Below are positions 60,573-64,000 of a stretch of DNA of 64,000 nt, piece by piece (the stretch's first letter is position 1; each line of letters begins with the position of its first letter). The notes under the pieces were generated by a model. The model worked only from the letters and a program-made list of their open reading frames with translations, made no database searches and had not been told where the DNA came from. Location: contig NZ_MZMV01000005.1 of NCBI RefSeq assembly GCF_002210435.1, positions 1 to 64,000 on the forward strand. Reading direction: 5' to 3'. The stretch comes from Micromonospora wenchangensis. Lineage in GTDB: Bacteria; Actinomycetota; Actinomycetes; Mycobacteriales; Micromonosporaceae. The translations under genes and the position numbers were made by a program.

Positions 60573-63500
60573 TCAGTGCCCCACCGGGGTCGCGCTCGCG
60601 GTAGGAACGGCGAGGGGGAGGGGCGTCGGTTCCCCGCTACCCTTCCACAACCACGGGACGGTCACACGGTGCCGGCCGTCGGTGATGACTTCGTGAACGA
60701 CGACGCTCTGAGCTTCGCGTTTGATCAGCGGGGCGATGGTAGGTGTGGTCGCAAGAACGTCGAAATCCCAGGTTCGCAGCAGGGTGAGGATCTGGCGCAG
60801 GTTACGGTCGTCGAAGGCGGCGTCGATCTCGTCGATGGACAGCAGGCGAGGCCCCTGGTAGGTGTCGCCGGAATACATCGACCAGGCCGCGGCCAACAGC
60901 GGGAGCATCGTCGCGAGACGGGATTCACCGGTGGACAGGCTCTTGAGCGGGTTGGACCGGGTGTTGACCGGCTTGAACTGGTCGGCACCGAAGCTGCTGT
61001 GCGTGACGCTGATCTCCCAATGGTGCCAGGAGCGGTAGTCGAAGGTGTGGGCGACACGTTCGGCCCAGGTTTCCTCGCCGGCATCCTCCATCCGTTCCCG
61101 CAGGATCTCGTACATCTGATCGAAGACCTCGTCGGAGGGCGGCGCTGTGAGCAGGGCGACCATCTGCTGGGAGTTGCCGTCGTCGCGAACCTTCCAGTCG
61201 ACCTGCACGCCGACGCGGGCCACACCGGTCCGAACGTTCTCAAGGGTGGCCCGAATCTGCCGAACCAGTTCCCTCGCCGCCTCACGGCGAGTCTGGATGT
61301 CACGCCGCAGCTGGGTGAACATCGACGTCTTGAGCGTCGCTTTGACGTCCTGACGCAGATCTCGTTCGAGGCCTTCGGCCGTAGCGCGGAGCGTCTCGGC
61401 GGCTTGCCGCAGATCCTCCCCGACGGCGGCGTTAGGTGCAGCGAGCGTGACACGCCGCCACTCCGTGCCCTCAAGGGTGGTGCTGTCGAGCTGCTGATCG
61501 AACTCTGCGAGAGCCTGGTTGACGGACCGCATCGTGCTCTCAAGCTGCTTCTGCACCCGTTCCCGAGCGATCCTCAGGGTTTCCATCCGGGCGCTGGTGG
61601 TGGGTTTGCCGGCAAGCAGCTGACGCGACCAGGTGAGCGCGGCGGTCAGGTTGGCCGGCCGGTTGTCGCCATCACGCGGCAGCGTCTGCGGCACTTCGGC
61701 GAAGCCATGGGTGATCAGCAGACACATTCGATCGAAGCAGTCGGTACGGTGCTGATCCGCCTCTCGACGACGCGGCGCAATCTTCTCAAGCGTCGTGGCG
61801 GCGGCAACCGCAGCATTGTCATGCGTACGGAACTCGGCCTCGCGTCGCTCGACCTCGGCCAGCTTGTCGGTCAGTTCGTCAGCGAGCTGGTCTTTCGTCT
61901 GCCGTAGCTCGGCGTATTCCGCCCCGTACAGCGTCCGAGTCTGCTCCACCCGGGCGTCCAGTTCTTCGGCGGCGAGCCGGATCTGGCCTGCGGCGGCAAC
62001 CGCCTTCTGGAACCGGATGGCGACCCGGTCCGCGGCCCGCTGCTCGCGCTGGGCTGTCGCCAGCAAGTCGAGTGCCCGCTGCCCGGCGCTCTGCCAGGCC
62101 CCGATCTGCTGCAGCAGGGCAGCGATCAGGCCCCGGTGCCGCCGCAACACATCTCGGTCGGTTGGCAGGACGGCGCCGTCGGGCAGCGTCGCAGCAGTAT
62201 GCAGTGCGCGCAGCGCCACGCGGACACGGTCACTGGAACGCTGATGCCGGCGGCGATGCTCATCGACAGAGGCGCGGGCGGCGACCTCGTCCCGTTCGGC
62301 GACGTCCTCATCACGGATGGTGCGACGCAGATGCTCCACGTCGGGGAATCGCTGTTCCTCAGCGATGCACAATTGCTGAGCCGTTCGGGCCTCATCGCGT
62401 CGCTCAGTGGCCTCCGCCAACTCTTCCCGCGCGGCGGCCAGGGCAGCGCCGGCATCGGACTCATCCCGCCTCGATCGTTCTAGTGCGCCAGACGCCTCTT
62501 CACGTCGCCGGAGGGCAGTCTCCACCGCCCTGTCCACGCCACTGCGGACAGCATCGAACTCGGCGAGCAGCCCGGTGAGCTGCGCTGCGGCGGTGGCCAG
62601 TGCCTGCGTGGTTTGCTGCTGAGCTTTCGCGACGCCGAGCTGCAGTTGGCTGACCTGCGCGCGCGCCATGGCAACCGCGTCGGCGGAAGGGAAGTCATCC
62701 CGCTCCCGCAGAGACGCACGGACAGCGGCATCAAGGTGTGCAACGTGTTGCTTCTCAGCCTCAAGGTCGTGACGCGCGGTACCCAATCGCTGTTCGAGGT
62801 CGGCGACGAGCGCGAGCCGCGCCCGTTCGCGGGCGACCCGACCGATGAATGTGGCCCGGTAGTTCGGCGGAGCCGACGCGATCACATTGCCGGTGCGCAG
62901 GTGCCCGATGCTGAGGTCGCTGCCGGCCAGGTCGACGGCAACGGCCCGCAGCAGCCATTCCACGTGCCGCGGGTCGGCACCCGAGCCGTCCTCCGCAACG
63001 AGAATGTCGGCCAGACTCTGCCCGTCCACGGGACCGTCACCGGCGAGTACCAGGTCACCGTCACCGACCAGGCGGTCCGCAGTGATCAGCGCGTCGAGCA
63101 GCCCCGCGGTCAGCAACGCACCTTCGACACGGTCGGCCTGTTCTGCACTGATGTGCTCGGCGAAAGCAACGGCGGCCCACAACGGCACGCCACGACCCGG
63201 ATCGCGGGGCGACCGCCACGGCGGCGCCTGCGGCACCGGCAGCTGTCGTCGGGCCTTTTCGAGCTCGTCCTCGATCCCGGTGACCCGTTGCCTCGCAACC
63301 TCGACGGCACGCTCTGCCTCGGCGATGGCGCCTTGCAGACTGTTGACGGCCGCCGAATGGGCCCGTTCCAGATCGAGGAACGGCTGCCGCAGATCGATGG
63401 CATCCGGATCGTCGGGCAGGCTCACCGTACGGCCGTTGAGGTGGACGAGCCCGGTGCGCCACCCGGCCACCTGGCGGCTCCACTCGGATGCCGCCTTGGT

Positions 63501-64000
63501 GGCGTCCACCCGGCCGGCCGCCAGAGCGTGCTCAGCGGCGGCGGTGACGGCGTGGGCAGCGTCCACGGCCGCGTCATGATCGGCTCGGGCCTGGCGTGCC
63601 TGTTCGTCTACGGCCGCACGGTCGAGGTCAGCCTGCGCCTGCGCGTTTTCCAGGGCACGTTGAGCCTGATCGGCGACGTGTTCGGCCCTATCCCGAGCCT
63701 GCGCGGCCCGGTGTGCCGCACCCTCGGCAGCGTGCACGAGGCGGGTACCGTGCACGACGTCCTGATCCCGGGCCGCCAGGGCGATCCGTTCCCGCGTTGC
63801 GGTACCCGCCTCATGCAGCCAGGCAACCAACCGGTCGGGGTCGATGCGGTCCTCGGCGTCAGTCGTCAGGTCTGCCGGAACGGACGGAAGCTGGACCCGG
63901 CCACCCTCCCACCGGTCCATTTCGTCGAGTAGGTCCTGCTCGGCGGCACGACGTTCGGCACGGGCATCGCCAACGCGGTCGGCGGCACGGTCCTGGGCCT
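60573..64000 (-). CDS. JetC-like SMC/SbcC-type ATPase (TIGR02680), cut by window edge
   Basis: At least 1140 residues are visible and the frame is open to the right edge. Most is Ala/Arg/Glu-rich coiled coil (RAAQARDRAEHVADQAQRAL, LAAAREELAEATERRDEART). Near the C-terminus are the ABC signature NPLKSLSTGESRLATMLPLL and Walker B GPRLLSIDEIDAAFDDRN, the head domain of an SMC-like ATPase; the Walker A half lies outside. This fits TIGR02680 proteins, the JetC of one Wadjet subtype. It is followed at once by the JetD-like gene. Confidence 0.85.
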   Translation of the reverse strand, partial: AQDRAADRVGDARAERRAAEQDLLDEMDRWEGGRVQLPSVPADLTTDAEDRIDPDRLVAWLHEAGTATRERIALAARDQDVVHGTRLVHAAEGAAHRAAQARDRAEHVADQAQRALENAQAQADLDRAAVDEQARQARADHDAAVDAAHAVTAAAEHALAAGRVDATKAASEWSRQVAGWRTGLVHLNGRTVSLPDDPDAIDLRQPFLDLERAHSAAVNSLQGAIAEAERAVEVARQRVTGIEDELEKARRQLPVPQAPPWRSPRDPGRGVPLWAAVAFAEHISAEQADRVEGALLTAGLLDALITADRLVGDGDLVLAGDGPVDGQSLADILVAEDGSGADPRHVEWLLRAVAVDLAGSDLSIGHLRTGNVIASAPPNYRATFIGRVARERARLALVADLEQRLGTARHDLEAEKQHVAHLDAAVRASLRERDDFPSADAVAMARAQVSQLQLGVAKAQQQTTQALATAAAQLTGLLAEFDAVRSGVDRAVETALRRREEASGALERSRRDESDAGAALAAAREELAEATERRDEARTAQQLCIAEEQRFPDVEHLRRTIRDEDVAERDEVAARASVDEHRRRHQRSSDRVRVALRALHTAATLPDGAVLPTDRDVLRRHRGLIAALLQQIGAWQSAGQRALDLLATAQREQRAADRVAIRFQKAVAAAGQIRLAAEELDARVEQTRTLYGAEYAELRQTKDQLADELTDKLAEVERREAEFRTHDNAAVAAATTLEKIAPRRREADQHRTDCFDRMCLLITHGFAEVPQTLPRDGDNRPANLTAALTWSRQLLAGKPTTSARMETLRIARERVQKQLESTMRSVNQALAEFDQQLDSTTLEGTEWRRVTLAAPNAAVGEDLRQAAETLRATAEGLERDLRQDVKATLKTSMFTQLRRDIQTRREAARELVRQIRATLENVRTGVARVGVQVDWKVRDDGNSQQMVALLTAPPSDEVFDQMYEILRERMEDAGEETWAERVAHTFDYRSWHHWEISVTHSSFGADQFKPVNTRSNPLKSLSTGESRLATMLPLLAAAWSMYSGDTYQGPRLLSIDEIDAAFDDRNLRQILTLLRTWDFDVLATTPTIAPLIKREAQSVVVHEVITDGRHRVTVPWLWKGSGEPTPLPLAVPTASATPVGH

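Noticed and set aside
1..64000. tRNA, rRNA, riboswitch, CRISPR or prophage genes
   Set aside because: No T-arm-like GGTTCGAATCC pattern with matching stems, no conserved rRNA stretches, no regular repeat-spacer pattern and no phage structural genes were seen by eye.

Overview
The window is very GC-rich. It carries SARP/AfsR and MalT-type LuxR regulators, DUF6879, an FxLD-type methyltransferase, many secreted CBM2-linked glycosidases and a LnmK-family enzyme. Together these point to a filamentous actinomycete, most likely Micromonosporaceae; that assignment is inferred from gene content, not from a marker gene. No rRNA, tRNA, CRISPR array or phage gene was seen.

Layout. 0-5.3 kb: a gene tail at the left edge, then a minus-strand set of a small protein, DUF6879 and an NB-ARC/TPR protein, then an orphan FxLD-type methyltransferase preceded by the stump of its usual dehydratase-like partner. 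5.7-11.5 kb: a secreted glycine-rich protein, a large LuxR regulator and a GNAT enzyme. 11.8-21.2 kb: a scarred region holding broken transposases of at least four kinds, a broken CDI-type toxin/immunity pair, an MFS fragment, one very unusual secreted fusion protein (CdtB-like nuclease + ricin-like + FG-GAP + CBM + GH9 cellulase), a second, broken CdtB gene and a divergent secreted ricin-type lectin. 21.5-35.5 kb: a redox and regulatory region with an XRE regulator, VOC protein, multicopper oxidase, quinone-oxidoreductase-like protein, PfpI protein, LuxR and SARP regulators, DUF998 membrane protein and FAD monooxygenase.

35.6-50 kb is a locus for attack on arabinose- and fucose-substituted plant polymers. 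A LacI-family regulator sits between a leftward unit (GH54-CBM2, GH29-CBM2) and a rightward unit (GH43-CBM42, GH43-CBM6, two tandem CE1-CBM2 esterases, broken CBM2-GH2). Operator-like imperfect palindromes lie upstream of both units and of the regulator. The broken GH2 gene is fused to a second copy of the same CDI toxin/immunity segment seen at 12.2 kb; here the immunity-like gene is intact.

51.6-59.1 kb is a compact leftward biosynthetic operon: LnmK-like acyltransferase/decarboxylase, a cytochrome P450-fatty-acyl-AMP-ligase fusion, an ACP, a thioester-reductase-like SDR, a SnoaL-like protein, a second ACP and a FabF-type ketosynthase. I infer that it activates an acid, loads and extends it on free-standing ACPs and releases it reductively. 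59.4-64 kb at the right edge carries JetD- and JetC-like genes of a Wadjet-type (TIGR02679/TIGR02680) defence system that continues beyond the window.
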